A stretch of DNA of 64,000 nucleotides from Owenia fusiformis. Its lineage: Eukaryota; Annelida; Polychaeta; Sabellida; Oweniidae. Every line of letters begins with the position of its first letter. The first letter of the stretch is position 1. This document shows positions 35,995-47,127 of this stretch, piece by piece. The DNA lies in the NCBI GenBank assembly GCA_903813345.2, contig CAIIXF020000011.1:19515754-19579753 (forward strand). Direction: 5' to 3'. Made by a program: the position numbers and the translations under genes. The notes below the pieces were generated by a model. The model did no database searches. It saw only the letters and a program-made list of their open reading frames with translations, and was not told the DNA's origin.

Positions 35995-37538
35995 TATTTT
36001 TTTATTATGTTCAATATTCTGTTTGACAGATTCATCAATGTTAATTTTTTGCTCATGCATCTATTAAAGCATGGATTTCAAAAATATTCAGTTTATATAC
36101 AACAATAAACTTCAAAACAACTTTGATTTCCAGCAGGAGGCACACATATAATCAATTGTCTTTTTTGAGCTGCTCTGTGCCAAAATCTGTTTCTTGTATT
36201 ATGTCAGTCTATGTACATGAAAAGTGGTGAATATTTTAATCAAGTGGAGCTTTTGAGATCTCTTACTTCCTGCACTAGGACTTACTCCCTTTTTTTTATG
36301 TCACCACAAGAAGTCATTACATATTGTTTTTACATACTGTTATCTTAACGTATAGAACAGTGGTAAATCGAGGACCCTTTGAAGATTTCATGGAAGTAGT
36401 ATATCCAAATTAGCATGAATCTGCTTTGTTTCTGAAAATAAAGAACACAAGTTTTCAATATTTTGCTGCAAATGTAGCCCTCAGTGGTACCATAATGCAT
36501 TTGTTTATGTACTCTGATCAATCTTTAATGCCAGTATGGCAATTGGATGTTGAAATGTTTATTCTTGACTGTTATCTCTATAAGTTAAGCTACTGTTATA
36601 TAATAGAGAGGTTTCGCAGGTGGGTTATATCTAAAACATATCCGCAACCCCATCTCGTTTAAATTGAACTGTTATGCATAAATATGGTGAATGCGTTACG
36701 AATTTTAGATAGGTTGAGCTAAAAACATTGTACAAAACCTCTCTTGATATACACTTAAAGGAGGAGGGAAGTTAGCGCAACAGATTTTGGACAGTCATAT
36801 GTTTGATTTTGGCCATTTCATGGGGATTTAAACAGGTGCATCTGTTAGGCGAATGCATTACCTCCAGGAAAATCACTTCTAGAGATGATAAAATTATTTC
36901 GACTTTGAGACAGGGTAGATGCAAACAACCCACCCACATGTTTTTTCTGAAATGTTTTCCTGATTTTCAACCCCTTCCATCCTTGCTTTTTTAATTTTTC
37001 TTGCATCAATATGTTGCGTTTTGACACACAGTTAATCCCTTAAAAGGAATAAATGATTCCTTTTAGATAAAGTGGAAAACAATATTTCCCATGTTATTTT
37101 CCCATAGGAAAAATCATTGCTTTCAGCTAAGTTTGGTCACCCATAATGGGTATCTTTAAAACCCCAAAAGGAATCACTTATTCCTTTAAAGTGGTTAACT
37201 ATGTGTCAAAATGCAACATATTGATGCAAGAAAAATTAAAAAAGCAGGGATGGAAGGGGTCCAAAATTAGGAAAACATTTCAGAAAAAACATGTGGGTGG
37301 GTTGTTTGCATCTGCCCTGTCTCAAAGTCCAGATTATTTTATCATCTCTAGAAGTGATTTTCCTGGAGGTAATGCATTGGCCTAACATATGCAATTGTTT
37401 AAATCCTCAGAAAATGGCGAAAATCCAACATATGACTGTCCAAAATCTGTTGCGCTAATTTCCCTCCTCCTTTATAATTTAAGAAGTCATTAATTGTTTT
37501 AAATATTCAAAAATGTGATATAGAAAGTCAGATAATAT
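35995..37538. other. Intergenic space between convergent genes
   Basis: It holds an AATAAA at 36104 that could serve the MAP7-like gene, a fragment of dispersed repeat A (36297-36340) and the 719-bp palindromic element at 36756-37474. I see no gene. Confidence 0.55.
36756..37474. mobile_element. Long-arm palindromic MITE with TA duplication, 719 bp
   Basis: The left arm AAGGAGGAGGGAAGTTAGCG and right arm CGCTAATTTCCCTCCTCCTT pair, and pairing continues for about 300 bp per arm (for example ACATGTTTTTTCTGAAATG against CATTTCAGAAAAAACATGT). TA lies at both ends (36756-36757 and 37473-37474). The centre has AGGAATAAATGATTCCTTTT-type palindromes. TA duplication suggests a Tc1/mariner-type mobiliser. 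The arms remain very similar, so it is fairly young. Confidence 0.8.
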
Positions 37539-38138
37539 TTAAGTACCTTCTGTTGAATCTAGTTTTGAATCCAGTTTGCCGCCCATGTCGTCTATTCTGA
37601 TGTAGCTGTGTAAGATTACACATCCAGCACCTAACAGGATAAAACAAGCCACCATTGACATTATGAACTCGATGGACCAGATGTTACTGACATTGAAGAT
37701 TGCGTCAGCTTCATTTCTCATATTCTTTTCTGTCATATTAGTTTCTTGTTCAGTTTCTTTAGTTTTTATCTCTGTTTGCATTGGATTTTGCTCCGTTGTT
37801 ATGTCAGATTTTTTTGTTTGGGTCATTCTTTTCAAAACTATGGTACCAAGCTCCATATTTTTCCTGCCAAGATTCTCTCTTTCTTTTTGTTCAGTGGTAA
37901 CATCCTCTTGAACAGCCTGTTCATCCTCTTTAACAGCCTCTGTATTCTCCTCTACAGCCTCTTTCTCATCTTTTACAACCTCTCTATTCTCCTCTACAGT
38001 CCCTTTATCCTCTTTTATTTGATCTTTATCATCACCTTGTACTGTTATGACTTGTACAACCTTCTCATTATCTTTTACAATCATGTCCTTCTCTTTATGA
38101 ATATGTACAGCTTTGGCATCATGTATAATCAAGCAGCC
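37539..38138 (-). CDS. Small single-pass membrane protein, exon 2
   Basis: This exon joins the one at 39078-39119 to give a 213-residue protein I do not recognise. It opens after TTTTTCATAG in phase 0. The mature part is very acidic and Lys-rich, with a repeating VKDEKEAVEENTEAVKEDEQ pattern likely to be helical. Two possible N-glycosylation sites follow (NMT near residue 148, NVS near 163), then one membrane segment (about 170-194, FIMSMVACFILLGAGCVIL) and a short tail HSYIRIDDMGGKLDSKLD. With the signal peptide this predicts a type I topology. A donor-like GGTACT overlaps the end, but a TAA stop follows at once. Confidence 0.7.
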   Translation of the reverse strand, partial: GCLIIHDAKAVHIHKEKDMIVKDNEKVVQVITVQGDDKDQIKEDKGTVEENREVVKDEKEAVEENTEAVKEDEQAVQEDVTTEQKERENLGRKNMELGTIVLKRMTQTKKSDITTEQNPMQTEIKTKETEQETNMTEKNMRNEADAIFNVSNIWSIEFIMSMVACFILLGAGCVILHSYIRIDDMGGKLDSKLDSTEGT

Positions 38139-38202
38139 CTATGAAAAACAAGAAAATGATGATTAAAGGCATATCTTATAATGATATAATCACCAGTACA
38201 AG

Positions 38203-38526
38203 GCCTCCTAGACTTCCAAACTCGCAAACCATGGTTCTCAAAATGCGAATATCGATGCTTTAGTCATGATTCACCAATTCCTCTCCAGAACATATTTCTC
38301 CACTCGCCAACAGAGTTCCCACATCGCGAACCACAAAACTGTATGGTTCATGTAGTTTGCGATGTGGGAAACCAGTGCGCGAGTGGAGAAAAATGTTTGG
38401 GAGAGAGCAACTGGTGGTTTGCAACTAAAGAATCAATATTCGCGTTGTAAGAACCATGGTTTGGGTGGAAGGAACATATTTGCTAGGACGGAACTGATGA
38501 TCGTGTTAGTGGAAGTCTAGGATGCC
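38203..38526. mobile_element. Palindromic MITE, 324 bp, inside the intron
   Basis: The ends GGCCTCCTAGACTTCC and GGAAGTCTAGGATGCC pair at 15 of 16 positions. Inner matches such as CCACATCGCGAAC against GTTTGCGATGTGG, and AAACCATGGTTCT against AGAACCATGGTTT, show the whole element folds on itself. It has no coding content, and I could not define a target duplication. Confidence 0.7.
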
Positions 38527-39077
38527 AAAGTAGTTGTATTTGTAAAATGAAATACAGTGGATTACTTTTATTCACTACTTTATTGTACATTCATCAATTT
38601 ATGTGATGATACATGTACAAATTTCACTAATAAATAACTTATTCTAAAACTTATTCCATTGAACTACAAGGAATCTGTCTTTCTTTTCTTGCTTCAACTA
38701 TTCAGTAGATAACTCAAATACCAGTTGACCATGTTGACAGATTGGGTTCAAATTGTAAAGGCCGATGCCCTGTGGCAGTAAATTCCCAATATGCTGCTGA
38801 ATTTAAAATGGCCACCATTTTTCATAAAATATTTGGTAAACTCAAATACCAGTTGAAAGATTTAATTTATAAGCTGATGCTTAAGGAACATAGGAACTGT
38901 TGAACTTTAATTGCAATTATCAGATTTGACCGAAATTTTATATTATTCGATGGGAATAAGCCCAAGTCAAAATTAGCACTGTTTTTCTCCAAAATTTTTA
39001 GTATTTTTTCAGAATATGATCTGTTACATCAGAATTATGATTTGAAAAAGAAGTCTATATAATAGGTGCTATCTTAC

Positions 39078-39119
39078 CTTTAGAATAAAGAGAATTGCAA
39101 CTGTTATCATCTTGTTCAT
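39078..39119 (-). CDS. Small single-pass membrane protein, exon 1 (signal peptide)
   Basis: ATG at 39119 opens MNKMITVAILFILK, and the exon ends at AAAG|GTAAGA in phase 0. Joined to the next exon it continues GCLIIHDAKA, giving a lysine, a hydrophobic core and a likely cleavage site after DAKA: a typical signal peptide. The 939-nt intron holds the palindromic MITE at 38203-38526. The 5' UTR and promoter are not defined. Confidence 0.68.
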
Positions 39120-41775
39120 CTTGTATCTTGTGTAAGCTGCTGAGGTGATGGGTGAGTCTCAGTGTCTGTTCTCTGATATCTTTGGTAACGAATGTACTAT
39201 ATTAATAATAGCGTTCCTTTTGTCTTGCTGATACAGAGAAGTTATATAATGCAGGATATACACTGTTGCCATTTATTTGGAATATTTTTTTATGCCATGC
39301 ACTGTATGTTTGAACTTTATTTTAGAGATAATTTCAAATAAAAATAAAAATTCCTTTTTACTTCTATAGCAAACATTTTTATTCAAAGGTCGCTTGAACC
39401 AGAGTGGGGGAGGGGGGGGGCAGGTTTAAAAGAAGAGGATTCCTCTTTCTCTACAGAATTAGATTTTACTGTTGCATGGCTGTAACCTACAAATTATCCA
39501 ATGTTTGCTGTTGGAGGGACATGTTCTTGATTAGACTTCAGTTATGAGATTATGGTGCCATGATGAATAAAATAAGATAGAATAAATGAAAAATATAAAG
39601 GGTTCAGCTTAAATTGTGTTCAAAAAGAAAATATTCTATATTAATATGAGCAATGGTGTATATGTCTGCAATTATCACCTATGTATCAATTACCACTTTC
39701 AAACATCTACAAGCCTAAGGGCATGCTCTTTGTTACACAACTTATCAGAGAACTGAATATTTACTGCCTGCGTAGAAGGTAAAAATGTAAAATGGCTGCC
39801 TCTTCAGAGAGGACAGGAATTTATTGCAAAAACAAGTCTTGTATCTTAAACTAAAAGTAATAGGTGAAAATTTGGTAGCATTGTCAAAGCTTATCTATTT
39901 AATCACCATTTCCCACCCTGGGAGCAATAATAGCTGGTCAAATGATAGTCAAGTTAAGACTAGCAGGAATATGCATTTCAAAAGTCCCTACACTTCATGA
40001 CAAAGCACTTTGCCAAAATTTCAGTTACCGGGACAATTCTTCTTGTTAGATTTCTGACCTTTGCCACATTTGGAGGTCTCACATATATACATACCTTAAA
40101 ATTTATTCCAGACATATCACATATACGGTATATCTTTTATTGACTCTTTATTGAAAAAAAGACACCTCTGATATAATTAATATTAAATCACATCTCATAC
40201 CTACTGATGTTTTAAGTACATTCTACCTCCCAAGGTTCCAAAGTTTCAAGAAATCGATAATGTTCGTAAAATTTAAAGTGTGAAGTTTGTCAGTATTTAA
40301 AAACGTTTTTCTTCATGTAATAGTGATGGGATGGATACAGATTTATGTCTCTGAGGTAATGGGATGGGTTCTGAAATAGGCTCTTTTGAAGTTAAGATAT
40401 CGTTTTTCACAATAAACAAGTTTGTATCATTGACATTGATGACGTGATATTATGAAAGAAATGTAAGATGTTTTTGATCAATAGCTAAGGGAAGACAGTA
40501 TGATGGACAACATGCGTGTTCTTACACGTGACTTTAAAAGAACAGGCAATATTCTATGGAAGTCACTTGACTTCTGTTGAATATCAAGTGATATTCACCA
40601 GTCACGACCTTTGGGCTTCATGGAATATCACTTGTGAAAGATGCACAGGTATTCACCTCAATAGAATTAAATATTTGTATAATAAACTTGCATTGTGTTA
40701 ATTTTTACAGCTCTCACCTAAGCATTAAGTGAGGAAAAGCTTTGTATTTTATGTTTCTATTCTCTGTGATTCCAGATCTACTATCCTGAGGTTTTGAACA
40801 ATAGATTGAGGACTATATGAATATAGGGATCGATCATTCTGCTGAGTGGCAGCATATCTTGTGAGAATTGAGATTTGGTCTTTCTCGTGTTCTGCCTAGC
40901 TGCAGAGAATGACCGATCATTCCTGATTTACTGCTATTGCCCCTGACATGCCTGATCCATATACTGTTCAGACAGACAGTAGTGTAAACAGTATTCAAGA
41001 TGGACTCTGAGGATTGGTTGCTAGGTAACTTGGGAATAGAGTGAGCCTGAAGATAACAGACACCATTGGGAGTGAACAGGTTCCATAGAGGACAGTTTCA
41101 ATTTTAAAAAAGTCATGTCTATTGTCTAGCACCTGTTATGTGCTAATCATAATTATGTGCTAATAAGAGAGTTCCTCACATGCTCTCTATACAGTACATG
41201 TATAATATAATACATATTGCCTGAACACATGAGGACACAAACTATGAATACACAATAATATTTGCCTACAAGCATGAGAATTACAACATAACATATAGAA
41301 ACCAATTTGGTGCCGAGATTAATATTAAAATAATTGTGCAATATCACCACCATTACATGTCTTCTGCAAACACTGAACATAGAATTAAGGGTGCTATATT
41401 ATATATGTGGGCTATTGATTGAGGATATCTAATGACATTTGTGTCCAAAATTTAGTAAAATTACAGAGGTCGAATCTAAGATGTATCTTATTTATAGGAA
41501 TACCGGAAAATCACATCTTTGAATTCCAAGTGGTTATACAGGTTGGAGCTACTAAAACCTTGAGAGTCAAGATGTGAAAATCAGCCATTTGGTTCAAATT
41601 TTGAAGAATAATGGATTGGAATCCGCCTGACCAAAACATGATCATTTCACATTTTATTCAAATGATATTACTATTAGAAAATTAACAAGACTACATGATA
41701 TTATATGTTGATTTTATTTAATATTAAGACTATGGTGTAATCATACAAAGTACCTTGACATAATAGATTGAAAAA

Positions 41776-41865
41776 CAAGACCCCTTATAACCTCTATTGC
41801 TTCTCTATTATACTTTAGGGGTCTATTTATTTATTGCATAGATAGACTGGTTTTAGGGGGTCTTG
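41776..41865. repeat. 90-bp hairpin (CAAGACCCC ends)
   Basis: CAAGACCCCTTATAACC pairs with GGTTTTAGGGGGTCTTG. The spacer is AT-rich. It is probably a MITE. Confidence 0.5.
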
Positions 41866-43499
41866 CAATTAGGCTATGTTTCAAATATGTAGAAAAGAAA
41901 ATTCACGGATACCTGCACATGTATATCAATCTACACTGCCTCACATAATAATTATAAATGTTAATGCATTATGATAAAACTGTTCCACTTCACTGAGAAT
42001 TCAAGTCATGGTGGTTATGTTTCAAATGATCTAATTTGACAGAATTAAAATTAATATAACTGCATACATAATAGATAAACAAAAGAAACTTAAAAATTTC
42101 TGTGTCTGGGAACTGCCTAGGGTCTCCATATACCCCCTCCATCTTTTCACAGAATATTGTCAAAGATACTAGGGGGGTAGATTGGGACTTTATGGATGCA
42201 TGGATGGTTTCAGTGATCTCCCCAACATGGAAGCAGAAGAAATAGGCTTGTATCCACTCTAAAACCTGTTAAAAGAGAATTATCATGAAAAATTATTTTA
42301 TGTTACTTTTTCAGAATTGTGAATGTAAGACTTTGGTTTCTACTTGTGAAAAATCCTGGGGAGAACACTTAACTATGTCTGTGCTTGTATGTGACAAGCA
42401 TCTCCATATTTGTACATAGAGTTATAATAAATTGTATGTGTGCCAGTTACATAATTTATTCCTTATTAGGCCCTAGGTTACAATAGAAAGCTGTGTTGTC
42501 ATGGTGATACATTGTGATACTATAGTTGATGCAGTATCAAGGGGGATTGGAAGCCAGTGTTTCAACTCGATATCCTTTAATCTCCAACATGATGCGATAT
42601 TTCTACGGCTGCAATGAGAATGGCTGATATTCTTGACTTTGAATTTCGTATCCACGACATGATGATGTGATACCCTTATATGGAAAGTGGCGTCCCTGGG
42701 AGCCAATCCTCCTTGGTGTAGTGTAAAGGTTGTCACAAGGTCATTGGAGCTGAACATTCTTGACACTTTTTTGTTCTTCTCATATGTCATATATGCCTTG
42801 CATAACATTAATTTAAAGAAAAAGAGGAATATATCTGTATATGCATAGTGAAATGTAATAATAGTGTGGAATAATAATAAGTGGAAATGCATGGTTTGAC
42901 AGAAACTTCAAGCACCCTGGGCCTGGATGTGAATGTTATACAATATTTTACCATGTCACTCAGCATCACCTTAATGTATACCCTGTATGACATGTATGAT
43001 GTCAGAATGTAGAATACAACATGCTTTCAAAGCTATTTTGTCACAAATGTATGCAATTTCTAATCTTCATATTGTATTACAGTGCAGTTGGCGTTTTGTA
43101 ATTCTTGGCTTGTATTGCAATATGCTGTCACATGATGTAAGAAAATAAAAAATAAATAGCCTATCTAAATTATGGATATTGCAGTTCTATTATATTAAAT
43201 GTAGTTTTTGAATTAAACATATTTTGCAATGGTTTGATATCCCTTCAACTTATATAGGCTTATATTGGATCTCTATGATGTTGATGAGTTGGTATAGGCT
43301 TGAAGCAAGTCCTTCTTTGACACTCTAAACCTGTTCAGGAGATTGATGCAGCATGTAAATGAATCCTGATATCATATACTGCATCTTCTGAGTATTGAGC
43401 CAGGAGAGATGCATATAAATTAGGGCTGATATGAATAATGCACAGTTGAAAATAGGTTTGAAGTAATATTCGAATAGCAAAATCTGATATACAAATTTA

Positions 43500-43577
43500 G
43501 TTCGATCCTCACTGGGGTGGACTGACTTTTTCACATCAGCCCTTGGCACAGAATTTCATTCTGTGTTTTCATTAACC
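43500..43577 (+). mobile_element. tRNA-derived SINE, copy 2, 5'-truncated
   Basis: It starts inside the box B sequence (GTTCGATCCTCACTGGGGTG) and carries the same tail as copy 1 at 32333-32458: CTTTTTCACATCAGCCCTTG, ATTTCATTCTGTG, TTTTCATTAACC. Loss of the head is typical of incomplete reverse transcription. Confidence 0.72.
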
Positions 43578-43852
43578 ATACACAATTATAATTTTTCCTT
43601 TAACTTTTTCAATTGGAATGACTTATCAATAACAATTCACATATCATATATAGTCAGTATTTATTCACTTGCTTCCAAAACCCGTTTCAATCACTGTCAG
43701 TAGGATTGACACTCCTTCGCTTATCTTATTTTATATCTGGTGCATTGTTTCTTCATTTCTGAATATTTGTTACTGAACAGAGATCAGGTGACTAAATTAT
43801 CAATAGGCCTATGAGAAATGAGTATTTGTTTCAGCCCTAATGCGAATCAGCC

Positions 43853-43926
43853 TTAAGGTAGGTGGATTAGACAACATAATCTTGACCTTTTACAATTCAT
43901 GTTGTCTTGCATTCTGCCTACCTTAA
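43853..43926. mobile_element. 74-bp MITE with TTAA ends, copy 2
   Basis: TTAAGGTAGGTGGATTAGAC pairs with GTCTTGCATTCTGCCTACCTTAA-type sequence at the right. Its ends match those of the element at 28101-28182. The middle contains ACAACAT/ATGTTGT arms. Confidence 0.6.
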
Positions 43927-44271
43927 TTCTCTTAAGGTGGTCCCATATGATGTTATTTGTAATGTATTTCTAAAAGGACCTGAGTGTTCCAAATTGTCAT
44001 TTTGATGAAGCCATTACTGCATCTGGTGCATGCACAGAAAGATAGGCAAACTCACAAATGTTGAACAAATTGGAGCTGTGAGAACATTTACTCGTAAAGC
44101 TATATAATTGTAAATTCAATTGTGTAATCATTGATGCATGTACACATTTAACAGAATTTAGTTCCATTCTATTTGCTCATTTGTAGATTTGTTTAAACGA
44201 ACTGAATTAAATAATTTAGTTTCTCATATTTATTGTTAAATTGTACAGAATTATTATTATGTAATAGATTA

Positions 44272-44328
44272 TTAACATGTAAGCAACATATTAACATGCA
44301 AGCAACATATTAACATGCAAGCAGCATG
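44272..44328 (+). repeat. 19-bp tandem repeat, three copies
   Basis: Three consecutive units TTAACATGCAAGCAACATA, starting at 44272, 44291 and 44310 with one or two changes each. Confidence 0.75.
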
Positions 44329-44719
44329 TTAATGATTATGTTAATGGTTGATATTAACTCACCTTTAAACATGTTAATCTGTATTTTTTCATATTCAGTT
44401 AAAACAACATTTTATAGTACAAGGATTAGTTTTCCTAAAATATTACTGAATTGTTATTGAGGTATTATAATTGTAAAAAAATAACATTTATTTATTCTAT
44501 TAATGAACTGCATTTAGTTCCCATGCATTATATGTCAATAAAGCATATCTCTAAACACAATACTGTGCATGGTTGTGACATATAGAGACCTACAGGGTGG
44601 CATTATTCCAAATTAAATTTCAGGGTGATATAACAATTTAGCTGGCAATGGATTTTTCTTTATAGTATGTCAGTAATGAACATGAATGCAGTACTTAGAT
44701 CCATGGATATCTCAATCAA

Positions 44720-45000
44720 CATCAACTCTTGGTTCACATCAACATCAAATTTCAATCTGCATCACTATCATTTCTCAACCTGCATCAACATCGAATTTCA
44801 ATCTGCATCAATATCATTTCTCAACCTGCATCAACATCAAATTTCAATCTACATCAATATCATTTCTCAACCTGCATCAACATCAAATTTCAATCTGCAT
44901 CAATATCATTTCTCAACCTGCATCAACATCTCAATTAGCATCAACTTGGAAATCTCAATCTTTATCAACATCAAATCTCAATCTGCACCAAAATTATCAT
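44720..45000 (+). repeat. 46-bp minisatellite
   Basis: Units read CATCAACATCAAATTTCAAT then CTGCATCAATATCATTTCTC and AACCTG. The TCAACCTG phrase recurs at 44775, 44821, 44867 and 44913, exactly 46 bp apart, with looser copies on both sides. The open frames over it are a by-product of the repeat. Confidence 0.85.
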
Positions 45001-45999
45001 TCCATCGCAATCAGTCCGCCTAACATAAAATTTAAGTCCTCATCAGCATTTTGATCTGAGCATCAATATAAAATAGCATCAAATCTCAATCCCTTTCAAC
45101 AGCAAATGTCAGTCACCATCAACATCAACAGTTAAATTAAATCTTTAAACAGAAACCCTAAGTGGAGCACATTTGCAAGAAGTTCTGTTAAGGTTGATAT
45201 TAACAGTGAAGCGACTCTAGCCTGTATTATGCTTCTATGAAGATGTAAAATTGGAATGTTCTTAAAATAGAGGTCATTGATTGTCTCTATCATGTCTGTG
45301 TAAAATTCTAATGTAATATATCACTTATGCCAATGTTCTATCTAATGCAGTAAATCTTGTTATGATAACAAAATATTTGTAACTATGACACATATATGAA
45401 TATAAAATAGTTATCAATAAATGTCATAAAATGTCAACATTATCATGTTTTTCAGACTGATGATTATTCCTGTATTCTTAAGAGGTCTTATCCTAATCAA
45501 CTCTGATCCTCATAAAATACACTAAAGTTCAAGAAAAGTCAGAACAATCTAGATATCTAGCACCATCCCTTGATACTCTCACTAGCCTTGTCTTTGTAAT
45601 ATTTTATAATATAAATAAAAATTAACTATTAATGTCCAAACTAAAATTGAGTAATGATTGTACTTGCTTCAGACCTGGATACATCATTTCACAATATTTT
45701 TATTTACAAATATATAATTAATTAGATTGTAAATTCATGACATTTGATAATGCCTGAAAATCATTTTAACATTGGACACCCAATGATATGAGCCATAAGC
45801 CAGAGAAAATTGTTTTAAGAATGGTTTAGGAGCCAAAAATGCAAGCTTGGAAATTGACCTTTCATTATTAATGTGACCTTGACCCCCAACAATGAAGTGC
45901 ATATACTGAAGGATATGGTGTACGATACAAAACCAATACAATATTCCTATATATGGTGAATGGAGCCATAAAAAGGTTTTCAATGTAGGTAGGTATTCA

Positions 46000-46085
46000 G
46001 GCGTGTTTATACACAGGTCATAAAAGTGGAGTTCACTAAACAAAGGTGTTCACTAGAGAGGCATTCACTAAGAAAGGTTTTACTG
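46000..46085. mobile_element. pogo-like MITE, right half
   Basis: GTTCACTAGAGAGGCATTC followed by AGGTTTTACTG matches the right half of the element at 1250-1398. TA follows the end. The left end is missing or too decayed to see. Confidence 0.45.
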
Positions 46086-46681
46086 TACGTTGACCTATGT
46101 CCTTTCAACTAATCTTAGGATATTAATGTCACCTTCAATGATGCCAAGGTCTGAAGGTTGATGCATTGACCTTGAAGAACCCTTAATATATATTGACTCG
46201 AGTGATTGATCTTTGAGATGACCTTCATGACCTTAGTCATGACCTTATTCAACATGCATCCCAAGAGTTCAACTTCATGAGTTAAGATCTTTTTCCAGGA
46301 AAATAACTGAATAAAGCAATAATTATCAAATAGGGATATCCCAAGTTTCAACAAATTTATTAACAATGGTTATTTTGCGATGAACACAAATGACCATGCA
46401 CTGATGTAAGGGAGTACACCTATCACGACATGGATACAGCGAAGCCTTTCACACAAAATGATGAATTATATGGAGAACTTTGATTAAAAAGGCATCTAAG
46501 AGACCTACGTGTACCTTTTGAAACCAGTAAGTAACAATGAAAGGACAGAACATGATCCCAATCCTCACCCACCTCAAGGCAAAGAAACAAATCGGTACAA
46601 AATTAATTATTACCATCATTTATTCGACTTCATCATTAGCAAATGCAAATACAAGGGTTGTTCAAAAAGCTTTGCACAAAT

Positions 46682-46685
46682 ATAT
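46682..46685. other. Target-site duplication ATAT, left
   Basis: It matches ATAT at 56150-56153 on the other side of the element. Confidence 0.75.
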
Positions 46686-47127
46686 TGTAACAGTTTGGCC
46701 TTTTTTGTGGATATGTGGTAGTGTGGCTAATAAAAAGACCACTGTTTAGTAAACGGTGTTTACTTGTGGATTGCACGGCACACGTTAAATGTGCTTTGTC
46801 CCTAAAGAAATAAACAAAATATACAATTTTATATATATAATATAAAACAATATATTGTGGCGTTTATAAGCCCAAATAAGATGTACATGCAATTTCAAAT
46901 GTAATGTAAGAATATTACGGTGTTATTATTTCTCTCAAAACTCACAACTCAAAAGTCCATATGAGCTAATAGTAATTATCACTGATAAAATTATATCCAG
47001 AGTCCACATAAATTGAAACTGATGATCACTATATAACACTGTTGTATCCCGAATATTCAAAGTTCATGTATATTGTACCACTTGTACGTCTTGTATTGTT
47101 ATTGTATCTTGAACCTGGAATAGTAAT

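Larger units (their letters stand above)
39120..46685. other. Gene-poor region
   Basis: I find no convincing exon on either strand. It contains hairpins at 41776-41865 and 43853-43926, a SINE copy at 43500-43577, a 19-bp repeat at 44272-44328, a 46-bp minisatellite near 44720-45000 and a pogo-like half element at 46000-46085. Open frames near 42473 (-) and 44667 (+) are non-coding or repeat-derived. Confidence 0.55.

Noticed and set aside
40829-40923. Small inverted repeat GATCGATCATTCTGC / GCAGAGAATGACCGATC
   Set aside because: The pairing is short and interrupted, with no target duplication or second copy; it is not enough to call an element.
44667-45054. Overlapping open frames rich in His/Gln/Ile
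   Set aside because: They are open only because the 46-bp minisatellite lacks stops in several frames; three frames are open at once.
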